Positions 24,140 through 32,609 of a stretch of DNA of 64,000 nucleotides are shown one piece after another (positions within the stretch are counted from its first letter, which is position 1; the number at the start of each line of letters is the position of its first letter). The DNA lies in contig NZ_ATUF01000005.1 of assembly GCF_000420065.1 (NCBI RefSeq), positions 35,168 to 99,167 on the forward strand, written 5' to 3'. The notes under the pieces were generated by a model. It was given only the letters and a program-made list of their open reading frames with translations. It was not told the DNA's origin and made no database searches. A program made the translations under genes and the position numbers. This DNA is from Varibaculum cambriense DSM 15806. Lineage in GTDB: Bacteria; Actinomycetota; Actinomycetes; Actinomycetales; Actinomycetaceae.

Positions 24140-26058
24140 TCCTTCTGATAGAAGCCGCATTCGTACCCGGCTGCATCAATCGGTAAACCCTCAGCCCATT
24201 GGGGTAGCTCGTTCATGAGGGTGCATATGTCAGCAGCGGTGGTGCCGGAATTGATGGGTTCGTCGATGACGACTTCGTCGTGAATATGCATCACGATCTG
24301 GTGACCGGCATTCTCAATGCGGGTGATGGCTTCGGCGAGGAGGTCTCTGGCGGTGGCTTGAACGATGTTCTCGACCAGTTTTCCACCGTAAGTCTCTAGT
24401 TTCTGCCACTTCCGAGCCACTCCCTGACCCCAATAAGTAATCGAGGTGCCTCCGAACCTGTTCACGCCAATACCTGGCTTTACATATGCCAAGCACCGAC
24501 CGCTTGGCAAGGTGATGAAGAGCATCCCGGATTTCTTCTCGAAACCCAGGTTGCGCAGCGTGACCGGTCTGCTGGTGCTAATTGCTCTGGTAGCGGCATT
24601 GTCGACCTTGTGCCACAGCTGCACAATATTAGGGTTGGCTTGCCGCCAAGCGTCCACAATGGGCTGTAACTCGTCCTCGCTTAGCCCCATCTTCAAAGCG
24701 CCCATAGCTTTGAGCGCACCCACAGAGCCGTTGTAGCCACAAGCAAGAACAGCGATTTTTCCTTTCTGCCGAAGCTCACTGTTGACTCCGTGCTTTTCCA
24801 CCGGCATACCAAACATCGCGGACGCAGTCGCGCAATAAAGATCCTCACCGTTCTTGAACGCGGCGAGCGTGGTTTCCTCACCAGCAAGCCACGCCAGCAC
24901 TCGCGCCTCAATTGCTGAATAATCGGCGACGATGAACCGGTGAGCTTCCGAGGGGATGAATGCGGTGCGAATCAGCTGGCTGAGAGTATCGGGCACGGAA
25001 GGATAAAGCATATCGAGCGCCTCACCGTTACTGTCACGCACCAAGCCACGTGCTTGGGTAAGGTCGGGCAGATAGTTCCGAGGTAGGTTTTGTACTTGCA
25101 CAAGACGTCCTGCCCACCGCCCTGTACGGTTAGCCCCATAAAACTGGAGCAGACCATGCGCCCTTTGGTCGATGCAGGCGGCATCCATCATCTTCCGGTA
25201 TTTCGCCACGGACGAGCGCGATAACTCCTGACGCAGTTCGAGAGCTTCTTTCACCTCACCACTGGCAGATACCAGGGCATCATCGACTGATTCTTTAGCC
25301 ATCGACTCTATCGGGCAGCCATGCTGTTTCAGCCATTCTTGTAGCTGCAATGGCGAAGCAGGATTATCCAGACCGGTGAGTTCTTGCGCACGGGCGAGTG
25401 CTTGCGCCCGGTGTTTTTCGTCAATAGTGATAGCGTTTGCGGCCAGTGTGGTGTCGATACGGATACCGCGGTCATTAATCCGCTGATCCACTTCATACTG
25501 TTCCCACACGTACTCGGGTACTGGGAAGTTGGCGAGCTTGTGTCGGATTGCTGTTTCTACTTGGACATCGCGGGCGTTGTAGCTCTTAAAGAGCCTCCAG
25601 CCAGCCGGGTCGCTGCTGGGGAGCCGCCGCTGGCTGTTGTCATCCGGTACGCAGAAGTGCTTGATGAGATCTTTACCTTCATCCATCTTTTGAGCATCGA
25701 GATTCAGCACTTTGCCGACATCTTTAAGAGAAAGTGGCAGGCCAAGGGTTGCCGCCCACACCATGGAGCAACGCCACCCAGCAGGGTCAAGACGTCTTCC
25801 TAGATAGGCGGAGAGGCAGGTGCGTTCAAAAGCGGCGTTGTAAGCCCACTTAACCACGGCAGGGTCATCAAGTGCTCTAAGAATCTTTGCTGGGAGTTGC
25901 TCTCCAGATGCTAGATCCACTGTGCGCACCGTGCAACTGTCGATCGCGTAGGAGAAAAGGAGAATCTGAAAGTCAGGGTGGTTACAGTATTTGTAAACTC
26001 CGGCTTTGGCGAGGCTGATTGGCGAGTAAGTTTCGATGTCGATACTGAGCGTGCGCAT
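24136..26058 (-). CDS. Phage DNA polymerase, family A
   Basis: Replicative polymerase of 640 aa. The N-terminal 3'-5' exonuclease domain has DIET at 7-10 and later YNARDV. The polymerase domain has motif A VADYSAIEARVLAW, motif B RQKGKIAVLACGYNG and motif C HIHDEVVID. The 5'-nuclease domain of cellular Pol I is absent, as is usual for phage versions. It lies between the DUF2815 gene and the (opposite-strand) Abi gene in the early operon. Confidence 0.95.
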   Translation of the reverse strand: MRTLSIDIETYSPISLAKAGVYKYCNHPDFQILLFSYAIDSCTVRTVDLASGEQLPAKILRALDDPAVVKWAYNAAFERTCLSAYLGRRLDPAGWRCSMVWAATLGLPLSLKDVGKVLNLDAQKMDEGKDLIKHFCVPDDNSQRRLPSSDPAGWRLFKSYNARDVQVETAIRHKLANFPVPEYVWEQYEVDQRINDRGIRIDTTLAANAITIDEKHRAQALARAQELTGLDNPASPLQLQEWLKQHGCPIESMAKESVDDALVSASGEVKEALELRQELSRSSVAKYRKMMDAACIDQRAHGLLQFYGANRTGRWAGRLVQVQNLPRNYLPDLTQARGLVRDSNGEALDMLYPSVPDTLSQLIRTAFIPSEAHRFIVADYSAIEARVLAWLAGEETTLAAFKNGEDLYCATASAMFGMPVEKHGVNSELRQKGKIAVLACGYNGSVGALKAMGALKMGLSEDELQPIVDAWRQANPNIVQLWHKVDNAATRAISTSRPVTLRNLGFEKKSGMLFITLPSGRCLAYVKPGIGVNRFGGTSITYWGQGVARKWQKLETYGGKLVENIVQATARDLLAEAITRIENAGHQIVMHIHDEVVIDEPINSGTTAADICTLMNELPQWAEGLPIDAAGYECGFYQKD

Positions 26059-26129
26059 AAGGTTCCTTAACGAGTGAGTGGGGCGGAGCCAACCGACTTG
26101 ACTCCGCCCCTTGAGTGGATTGGTTTGCT

Positions 26130-26702
26130 TTAGGCGAGGAAGTCCTCGTCTGCATCCCAGGTATCGAACTCGGAGGATGCGCTCACATGCCCGCCGAGTG
26201 GCTCACCATCACGGGTCTTTTGAATATTGCCAAGACCGCAGGCCACGCCACGGTTCCCGTTGGTGTTGAAAGCGTAGAAATTGATGGAAACTCGCCCGTA
26301 GCAGCCAGAATAGACTTCGGAGCGGTCGAGGATGGGGTTTACGTCTTGATCCACGATCTGCGGAGCATTAATACTGTTGGCATTCACGAAATAATGTCCG
26401 GCATAAGCGTCATCGTCACGCTCAGCATCTCCATCACGTAGCGGCAGCTTCAGTGATGCGCGTGGCGGGATCTTCCCGCCGAACTTCCCAATACCCTCGG
26501 TGATTGCTGCCTCGATAGCAGCATTAATCGCATCGATAGTAGCAGCATCATCTTTAGGGATAAGAAGCGATACTGAGAACTTTGGTTTGCCGCCGTTAAT
26601 AGATTTTGCTTCCCACACGTTCGCGTAGCTCAAACGTATTTCGCCGGTAATAACCTTGGTCGGATTATTCTTCTTATTCTTGGTGTTCACGCGGTTCGAC
26701 AT
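26130..26702 (-). CDS. DUF2815 phage protein (probable ssDNA-binding)
   Basis: A 190-aa protein with the DUF2815 layout: GEIRLSYANVWEAKSINGGKPKFSVSLLIPK near 20-50, then GHYFVNANS and a VYSGCYGRVSINFYAFN stretch. The C-terminus is acidic (DTWDADEDFLA), a feature shared with single-strand DNA-binding proteins. The family regularly sits between a DUF2800 nuclease and Pol A in phages, which supports a role in replication. A leading KNKKNN basic patch is present. Confidence 0.85.
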   Translation of the reverse strand: MSNRVNTKNKKNNPTKVITGEIRLSYANVWEAKSINGGKPKFSVSLLIPKDDAATIDAINAAIEAAITEGIGKFGGKIPPRASLKLPLRDGDAERDDDAYAGHYFVNANSINAPQIVDQDVNPILDRSEVYSGCYGRVSINFYAFNTNGNRGVACGLGNIQKTRDGEPLGGHVSASSEFDTWDADEDFLA

Positions 26703-26725
26703 TTTCGTTACCTTCTTTCTTTTCG

Positions 26726-27865
26726 TTATTTGTCGATGTTTGTGAAATCGTCAGCCGCCGTGCTGATCTGCAGCTCGGGGCGTTTGTCAGTGACGGGAAC
26801 CAGGGTGGGTTTCCCCTCGGGCTTGACCACCAGATCCCCGAGAATCTCAGAGAACTGTTTCTTTCCCATGAGCTTTTCCATCGCGGTAATAGTGAGCAGT
26901 GATCGTTTATAGATATCGCGGTAGCCTGCAGCTTTCGCAGCCTCAGCCACCGCAGTCTCATCTGTGTATTTGCGGATCGAGCGGCCAGCAACCAACTTGA
27001 AACCCTCGTACCGCTCACCGCTTAGGGCTTGACTGAGGGCATAGTCCTGCACATCTGACGCCCACCGCGTGAGTCCTGGTATTTGCGCCAACACCTCAGC
27101 CACCTCAGCTGGGCTGAGTTCGGCTGGCGGTGCGAACTCGAATTTAGCCAGCTCAAGGTTCGCTTCAGCTCTTGCCCGGCAGGTGGAGGCGATGCGGCAG
27201 AACTGACACCAGGTACCGGCGCAGAACTCGCCATCGCCTTTCGCTGCTAGTTCGGCGGCAGGCTTGAGGGTGTGCTCGGCCCACTTGTTCAGCTCAGTGA
27301 CGCTAATCGTCCAGGTGGATACGTTTTTGCGCCGTGGCTGAAAAACCGTTAATGCCACCTGCTCAATGTCATAAAGAGCGTCGAACAAGGCAAGTGCACC
27401 GATCGCGTAGAGCATCATTTGCGGGTTCCACTCAGCTTCTACCAGCACGCCCAAGCCATATTTCAAATCGATAACGTGCAAGGTGCCATCAGCCACGATG
27501 AGGCAGTCGCCAGTGCCGAAGCCACCAGGCACAACGTTGGAGAAATCCAAGTGTTGTTCGATGTAGATCACCGCGCCAGACGTCACCTGTTTGGCTTGCT
27601 CGTATTGTTCGAGCACGTAGGAGACGTAATCGTCGGTGTGGGTATTCATCTCGTCATCTTCGTATTTGGAGACGGGGCGTTTAGATTGCTGCTTGAGTGC
27701 TCGGCGCAGCTTATGTTCTGCCAACGCGTGAGCCGCCGTGCCTTGAAGTGCAGCTTCACTTGGAGCCTCTGTCACCCCAGCCGTGAGTTTCGCTGATGGG
27801 GGACAGTGCAACCAACGATGCGCCGACGAGGCGCTCAAGAGTGCGTGTTTTTGCGGTGGCATCAT
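26726..27865 (-). CDS. DUF2800 protein (RecB/Cas4-type PD-(D/E)XK nuclease)
   Basis: A 379-aa protein starting with HALLSASSAHRWLHCPPSAKL and GTAAHALAEHKLRRAL, both standard for DUF2800. A GTGDCLIVADGTLHVIDLKYG segment follows, where D...D.K gives the PD-(D/E)XK active site. The CAGTWCQFCRIASTCRAR cysteines resemble the iron-sulfur cluster site of Cas4/AddB-like nucleases. It probably processes DNA ends during phage replication or recombination. Confidence 0.88.
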   Translation of the reverse strand: MMPPQKHALLSASSAHRWLHCPPSAKLTAGVTEAPSEAALQGTAAHALAEHKLRRALKQQSKRPVSKYEDDEMNTHTDDYVSYVLEQYEQAKQVTSGAVIYIEQHLDFSNVVPGGFGTGDCLIVADGTLHVIDLKYGLGVLVEAEWNPQMMLYAIGALALFDALYDIEQVALTVFQPRRKNVSTWTISVTELNKWAEHTLKPAAELAAKGDGEFCAGTWCQFCRIASTCRARAEANLELAKFEFAPPAELSPAEVAEVLAQIPGLTRWASDVQDYALSQALSGERYEGFKLVAGRSIRKYTDETAVAEAAKAAGYRDIYKRSLLTITAMEKLMGKKQFSEILGDLVVKPEGKPTLVPVTDKRPELQISTAADDFTNIDK

Positions 27866-28263
27866 GCACCACCAGCCTCAGCCTCAGCTGCAGCGAGCAC
27901 CGCGTTGGCTTGCTCCACCGTCAACTGTGAAAGCTTCGTATGCTCAAACGAGCGAATCTTGGCTTTGATGAAATCGTTTAAGCCCGAGCGTGCATAATCC
28001 GCCAACACGCCGCGCACTTCCTCCAGTGGCAGCAGCTTGACCTGCGGCTGAGGTTCGCTGACAGATTCTGCTTGTTGATTCTCGACGGTTTCGGGTTCAC
28101 CCGGCCCGCCCGTGAGCATATAGTCCGCTTCGATACCTGATTCCATCCAATACAGCAGGTCGTTCTCGGTTGCTTCTATTTCGGCTTGCAGGCTTTTCAA
28201 ATCTTGGCGAAGATTGACGAAAATTTGACGCATATTGGCTACATGGTTCGCTGGAGTCATCAC
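27862..28263 (-). CDS. Small phage protein with helical N-terminus, unknown function
   Basis: A 133-aa protein. The first half is a heptad-like helix (MRQIFVNLRQDLKSLQAEIEATENDLLYW), followed by an acidic linker and an alanine-rich C-terminal helix ending in AAAEAEAGGA. It has 4-bp overlaps with both the DUF2800 gene and the 94-aa gene, so it is translated as part of one coupled early operon. No family is recognised. Confidence 0.68.
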   Translation of the reverse strand: MMTPANHVANMRQIFVNLRQDLKSLQAEIEATENDLLYWMESGIEADYMLTGGPGEPETVENQQAESVSEPQPQVKLLPLEEVRGVLADYARSGLNDFIKAKIRSFEHTKLSQLTVEQANAVLAAAEAEAGGA

Positions 28264-28544
28264 GCCACCTCATCTGCCTGATCAGGACCAAATACGGCCT
28301 TCATGAACGACTCGAAATCCTCATCCGCAAACGAACCACGCCGCTTACCTGATATCTTCGACTGGTCGTTGTCAATGATTTCAATGGATTGCACATCCCG
28401 CCCCTGCAGTAACACTGCACACCGTCCACTCTGACCCGTGAGCTTGCGCAAAACCCTTCCTGACAGGCGGCGCATACCCACCGATGCCACAGCATCCGGG
28501 TCAGAATGCTTACTGACCTTCACACGTAGTTTCCGGCTCATCAC
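28260..28544 (-). CDS. Small basic phage protein, unknown function
   Basis: A 94-aa protein that is strongly basic in the first 40 residues (KLRVKVSKHSDPDAVASVGMRRLSG) and acidic at the end (ADEDFESFMKAVFGPDQADEVA). I do not recognise a family. A GGAGCCGGTGATG leader precedes the start. It is coupled to the next gene by a 4-bp overlap. Confidence 0.65.
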   Translation of the reverse strand: MMSRKLRVKVSKHSDPDAVASVGMRRLSGRVLRKLTGQSGRCAVLLQGRDVQSIEIIDNDQSKISGKRRGSFADEDFESFMKAVFGPDQADEVA

Positions 28545-28637
28545 CGGCTCCTTCCTGAAAGAACCCTCCCAGTGAGACCCACTGCCTTCACGCTGTGTTC
28601 CTTCACTAGGAGGGCTTCCAGGGGGTCGAAATATAAA

Positions 28638-29174
28638 TCAAAGTTTGAGACCAATTTCGGCGGCAATCTTCGCCCGCGCAGATTTCAACAATTGCGAGGC
28701 ACGAGGCTGAGTAATTCCAAGCTCAGCCGCCACCGCAGTCAAAGGCACCTGATTCAAACGATTCTGGATAACGATGAAGCGCTCACGCTCATCCAAGCCA
28801 GCCAAAGCACTCTCAACCGTCAACCGCGTATCTACGTCATCAAACGGATCATCGAACGCTTTCATGTGACCATACTGGTCGACCAGCTCATCAAAAATAT
28901 TGCCGCCACCAGCCAAAGGAGCACGCCAACACGAATCCGTATTGCGTACCCACTGTTTCGCCTGGTTATACTCCGGCTTATTAATCTCCTCCCGGACAAT
29001 CTCCTCAATAGAACGCCGCTGCACCAATTCAAGGCTTTGTACCATATCGCGGCGTTGACGATAATCAGCCTCAATCATCGAGACCACCTCGCCATCACTC
29101 ACCTCAACCTCCACATACTCTGCTGGCTTTTTGACATCGAACTTTTGCTTTTCGTAGCGCACCTTGATACGCAT
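28638..29174 (-). CDS. Sigma-70-like phage transcription factor
   Basis: A 178-aa protein. The N-terminal half is charged and helical. Residues ~115-175 form a sigma region 4-type domain: SALAGLDERERFIVIQNRLNQVPLTAVAAELGITQPRASQLLKSARAKI. It is the first gene of the phage early operon on this strand and may direct polymerase to phage promoters such as the non-canonical repeated elements near 5.3-6.7 kb; that link is inference. Confidence 0.8.
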   Translation of the reverse strand: MRIKVRYEKQKFDVKKPAEYVEVEVSDGEVVSMIEADYRQRRDMVQSLELVQRRSIEEIVREEINKPEYNQAKQWVRNTDSCWRAPLAGGGNIFDELVDQYGHMKAFDDPFDDVDTRLTVESALAGLDERERFIVIQNRLNQVPLTAVAAELGITQPRASQLLKSARAKIAAEIGLKL

Positions 29175-29519
29175 CTCGAATCTCCTCAGTTGTCTGGGGA
29201 GATCCGCAGGGATATTCAGTTATGCGACCGGTCTGCAAAAACAAACGAGACAGCTAGGACAACTCCGAAGAATCGCCCCAGCGCTCGCGTCCCTGCAGAC
29301 CTCCCGAAAATTTGACTCTTTTCGGTTGCGAAACCAGCGAGCACCATTTGGGCCCCGGCGCTCACCGGCCTCACAGATATATGTGTGCGGGAAACTCGTT
29401 TTCAAAGCCGAGTTGAACAGACTAATGTCGAATAACGTGGGTTAAACTGGTACTCAAGCCAACCAATCGTCAGTCCGCCCGCCTCACACTTAGAAACTAC
29501 GCAAGGAAAAACGGACAGC
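29175..29519. promoter_or_regulatory. Divergent intergenic region, 345 bp
   Basis: Separates the phage early operon (minus) from the defence operon (plus). No gene is recognised in it. It must hold promoters for both directions, but I see no clear spaced -35/-10 pair. The heptamer ACGGACA occurs three times across the 5' end of the next gene (just before 29520, near 29555 and near 29575), possibly an operator. No integrase, repressor or att core is evident here. Confidence 0.4.
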
Positions 29520-30449
29520 ATGGCGGAAAAAACAGTGCAGAAGACGGACAAGAGAGACAAAAACACGGACAAAAGGAAAGGGCAGATGACAGTGCAGTTT
29601 TCAGAACTTGTAGCCCCTCTTTTTGACAAGAAAAAGCATCATGGTCAGGGCACGTTCGTCATCACGGTGCTTACTAAAGCCGGCTCCACATATCTCAAAG
29701 CTCAGAGCCAAACTGACCGTGACTACGCAGCAAAAATCTTTAGAGGCGAACGAACTCTTAGCGAGCCGATACGTGAATCTTTTCAGGGCACGATCAACCG
29801 GCAGACTCTCATTCCATGGTTACAAAGAAGCCTTGAAGAACAGCGGAATTTAAGCCAAACGAAGTTCACAGACACGTGTCTCCTTTATGGATTCCCAAAG
29901 GAGCAAGAAATAGATATTCAAGTGCTCGCACAGGCGCTAGCAGAACAGCTCCAGGAGATTCTCTTCAATCCCGACAACGATGCTCCAGTCATCACTGCTG
30001 CCTACGAGCATTACACCGAAACTCCAGATAAGCCTTTCTCCGGCATTACGCAGCCCCTCATCAAAGGAGATCGCGTGCTGGTATCAGTGCCACCGGCACT
30101 GCAAGAGTATCGACTGCCGTTTTACAACGAGATTGAGCATACGTGGACTATTCAAAACACTGGCAAAGTCAGCTGGGATGGGCGCGCGTTGCGCTGTGAA
30201 GACCCCGAACGATATCAACTACGACCAGACAAGCGGATAATTGCTATCGAACATCTAGATCAAAACAGATTTATCAAGCTGTCGACTGTGATTAAGGCGC
30301 GTGGAGAAGAAGGCAGATTCACAAGCCACTGGATCATGGTTGATTCGAATGGTGTGAATTGCTTCCCAAATGAAAAATCTGCCTTCAATATCGTTATTGA
30401 TGTAATCAATCCGAACCTCCAGCAAGTAGCGGCAGAAGGAGCAGCGTGA
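29520..30449 (+). CDS. Ig-like (NBR1-type) domain protein, first gene of the defence operon
   Basis: A 309-aa cytoplasmic protein without signal or membrane segments. The N-terminal ~23 residues are very lysine-rich, and a second start at ATG 29586 with GGAAAGGG upstream would remove them. Residues ~60-110 contain a helical stretch (TDRDYAAKIFRGERTLSEPIRESF) that could be a DNA-binding module. Residues ~190-300 look like an NBR1-type immunoglobulin-like domain (HTWTIQNTGKVSWDGRALRC ... SHWIMVDSNG). It overlaps the HTH gene by 4 bp. It may regulate, or be a structural or sensor part of, the downstream restriction/Hachiman genes; its true function is unknown. Confidence 0.75.
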   Translation: MAEKTVQKTDKRDKNTDKRKGQMTVQFSELVAPLFDKKKHHGQGTFVITVLTKAGSTYLKAQSQTDRDYAAKIFRGERTLSEPIRESFQGTINRQTLIPWLQRSLEEQRNLSQTKFTDTCLLYGFPKEQEIDIQVLAQALAEQLQEILFNPDNDAPVITAAYEHYTETPDKPFSGITQPLIKGDRVLVSVPPALQEYRLPFYNEIEHTWTIQNTGKVSWDGRALRCEDPERYQLRPDKRIIAIEHLDQNRFIKLSTVIKARGEEGRFTSHWIMVDSNGVNCFPNEKSAFNIVIDVINPNLQQVAAEGAA

Positions 30450-30673
30450 ACGAGATGCAGATCGAAAAATGGTCAACCTCGAAAGAGGTGCAAGAATACC
30501 TCGGTATCGGCCGAGACACTCTTGTCTCGTGGATACAACACCGTAACCTGCCCGCATACAAAGTCGGCAGATTCTGGAAGTTCAAAATCTCAGAAATCGA
30601 CGAATGGGTGCGATCAGGTCAAGCCGGAGATGGACTTGAAACAATGACTAAGCAAAGGAGCGCGAATGCCTGA
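30446..30673 (+). CDS. Excisionase-type HTH protein
   Basis: A 75-aa MerR/Xis-like winged helix protein. The sequence STSKEVQEYLGIGRDTLVSWIQHRNLPAYKVGRFWKFKISEIDEWV is a clear HTH_17 domain. Such small proteins often precede restriction-methylation genes and probably act as regulators or specificity helpers rather than excisionases there. GTG 30446 overlaps the previous stop; ATG 30455 is another possible start. It overlaps the Mod gene by 8 bp. Confidence 0.88.
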   Translation: MNEMQIEKWSTSKEVQEYLGIGRDTLVSWIQHRNLPAYKVGRFWKFKISEIDEWVRSGQAGDGLETMTKQRSANA

Positions 30674-32600
30674 ACTGAACTGGGTTGGCAAAAACAAGGT
30701 GATCAACCACCACCTTGACGTGCCCTATCGCGTGCTCGAGCGCCAATACTCATTCGATACAGACGGTCAGCACGAGGTCGACAACGGCTCCAACAATATG
30801 ATTATCCATGGCGATAATCTCGAAGCACTCAAATCACTGCTGCCACGCTACGACGGCCAAGTCGACGTCATCTACATCGATCCTCCTTACAACACAGGAA
30901 ACGAAGGCTGGGTCTACAACGATGCCGTCAACGACCCACAAATCAAGAAATGGCTCGGCGAAGTCGTCGGCAAAGAAGGCGAAGACCTATCCCGCCACGA
31001 CAAATGGCTATGCATGATGTACCCACGCCTGCGGCTGCTCCAACGTCTCCTAGCGCCAACTGGTGCAATCTTTATCAGCATTGATGACAATGAAGCCGCG
31101 AACCTGCGCCTCATTGGTAACGAGATTTTCGGTGCTCGCTGCTTCGTTGCGGATATTTCTTGGCAGCGCACGTACTCAACCCGAAACGACTCCAAGGGTA
31201 TCCCGGCTGAAGTCGAGCATCTGCTGGTCTTCTCGAAGCAGCCAGATTGGCAACCCAACAAGCTCGAGCGCACAGCTGAAATGGATTCAAAGTACAAGAA
31301 TCCCGATAATGACAGATCTCCGTGGAGAACAGACAATGCTTTTGCTCCTGGAGCGCGCACGCACCAAGGCATGGTGTATGCCATCCAGCATCCGTTCACA
31401 GGTGAGCTGCTTTATCCCGCCATTAACAACTGCTGGCGATATCAGCAAGACGAAATGTTCTCAATAATGTCCGGATGGACGGACTATGAACTAGTGGATT
31501 TGTACGATGAAGCCGAGCGCGCGAAGGTGTGTGGAGTAAAAGCTGAAGAGGTTCGTGAGGGCGTCAAAGCTATCATGCTTGCTAAGCCTCTGGAGCAGGC
31601 GCGTCTTGATGCTCAGGCGGTTCTCGCCCGTGGGCAGTGGCCGCGATTCTTTTTCACGAAGAATGGTGAAGGTGGTATTGCTCGTAAAACCTACCTTGAT
31701 AGTGTTGGAGGTCTGCTACCCACGAATTATTGGTCTCATGTAGAGGCTGGCCATACGGATGAGGCTAAGAAGGAGATTCAGGAGCTTTTTGACGGTGCGG
31801 TAGCATTCGATACTCCGAAGCCAACGCGCCTTATCGAAAGGGTATTGAAGGTGGCCAGTTCGCCGCTTTCGATTGTCCTTGACTCTTTCGCTGGCTCTGG
31901 GACGACTGCTCATGCTGTGCTTAGTCTGAACAAGAAAGATGGCGGTAATCGGCAGTTTATTTTGGTGGAGCTGGGTGATTATGCGGATAGTGTGACGGCA
32001 GAGCGAGTTAAGAGAGTCGCTCGAGGCTATACGGCAACCAAGTCGGTCAAGACAACTCTTTATGACGAGAAGCTAACAACAGCAATGCTGAAGAAAGGCG
32101 AAAAAGTCTTCGCTGAAGCAAAAGCAATCGCAGATGGAGCCAAAGACCAATACGAGAAGGTGACCGGCCCGTCGGTGAAAGATGGGCAGCTCCAGGTGGT
32201 AGCCCAAACCAGCGCGAAAGAAGACGTTCCAGGATTAGGCGGCGATTTCAGCTTCTATGAGCTCGGCCCGGAGCTTATCGCCGAGGGTAACTTGAACCCG
32301 GATGTGCCGGTAGCGCAGGTGCGCGACTATATCTGGTTCACTGAAACAAGGCGGGCGATACCTGATGATTCGTCCTCGAACCCGTACTATCTGGGGAGCG
32401 CGAACGGAGCCGTTTACTACTTCATTTATGAGCCCGATGCTGTGACTGTGCTGGATCGTGCTTTCTTGGCGACAATGGATCCGAATCATCGGGGTGAGTC
32501 CTACATTGTTTATGCCGACTTGTGTGAGTTGAGCGCGGAGGAGATGACGAAGCTTGGCATTGTGTTTAAGAAGATTCCGCGCGATATTACGAGGCTATGA
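30666..32600 (+). CDS. mod: Type III restriction-modification methyltransferase (Mod)
   Basis: DNA adenine-N6 methylase and specificity subunit of a type III system, 644 aa. DPPYNTG (72-78) comes before the AdoMet motif SFAGSGTT near 406-413, the beta-class order typical of Mod. The central ~200 residues are the variable target-recognition region. It lies 9 bp before the Res gene. An intact Mod should protect the chromosome and also methylate incoming DNA used by the partner nuclease. Confidence 0.94.
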   Translation: MPELNWVGKNKVINHHLDVPYRVLERQYSFDTDGQHEVDNGSNNMIIHGDNLEALKSLLPRYDGQVDVIYIDPPYNTGNEGWVYNDAVNDPQIKKWLGEVVGKEGEDLSRHDKWLCMMYPRLRLLQRLLAPTGAIFISIDDNEAANLRLIGNEIFGARCFVADISWQRTYSTRNDSKGIPAEVEHLLVFSKQPDWQPNKLERTAEMDSKYKNPDNDRSPWRTDNAFAPGARTHQGMVYAIQHPFTGELLYPAINNCWRYQQDEMFSIMSGWTDYELVDLYDEAERAKVCGVKAEEVREGVKAIMLAKPLEQARLDAQAVLARGQWPRFFFTKNGEGGIARKTYLDSVGGLLPTNYWSHVEAGHTDEAKKEIQELFDGAVAFDTPKPTRLIERVLKVASSPLSIVLDSFAGSGTTAHAVLSLNKKDGGNRQFILVELGDYADSVTAERVKRVARGYTATKSVKTTLYDEKLTTAMLKKGEKVFAEAKAIADGAKDQYEKVTGPSVKDGQLQVVAQTSAKEDVPGLGGDFSFYELGPELIAEGNLNPDVPVAQVRDYIWFTETRRAIPDDSSSNPYYLGSANGAVYYFIYEPDAVTVLDRAFLATMDPNHRGESYIVYADLCELSAEEMTKLGIVFKKIPRDITRL

Positions 32601-32609
32601 GGTGACCAG

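Noticed and set aside
28572..29315. A 247-aa plus-strand open frame
   Set aside because: Antisense to the sigma-like gene, with no ribosome site and biased Leu/Ile/Arg composition.
29520..30449. CI-type prophage repressor
   Set aside because: No recognisable XRE helix-turn-helix or LexA-like peptidase domain; it is transcribed into the defence operon rather than beside an integrase.
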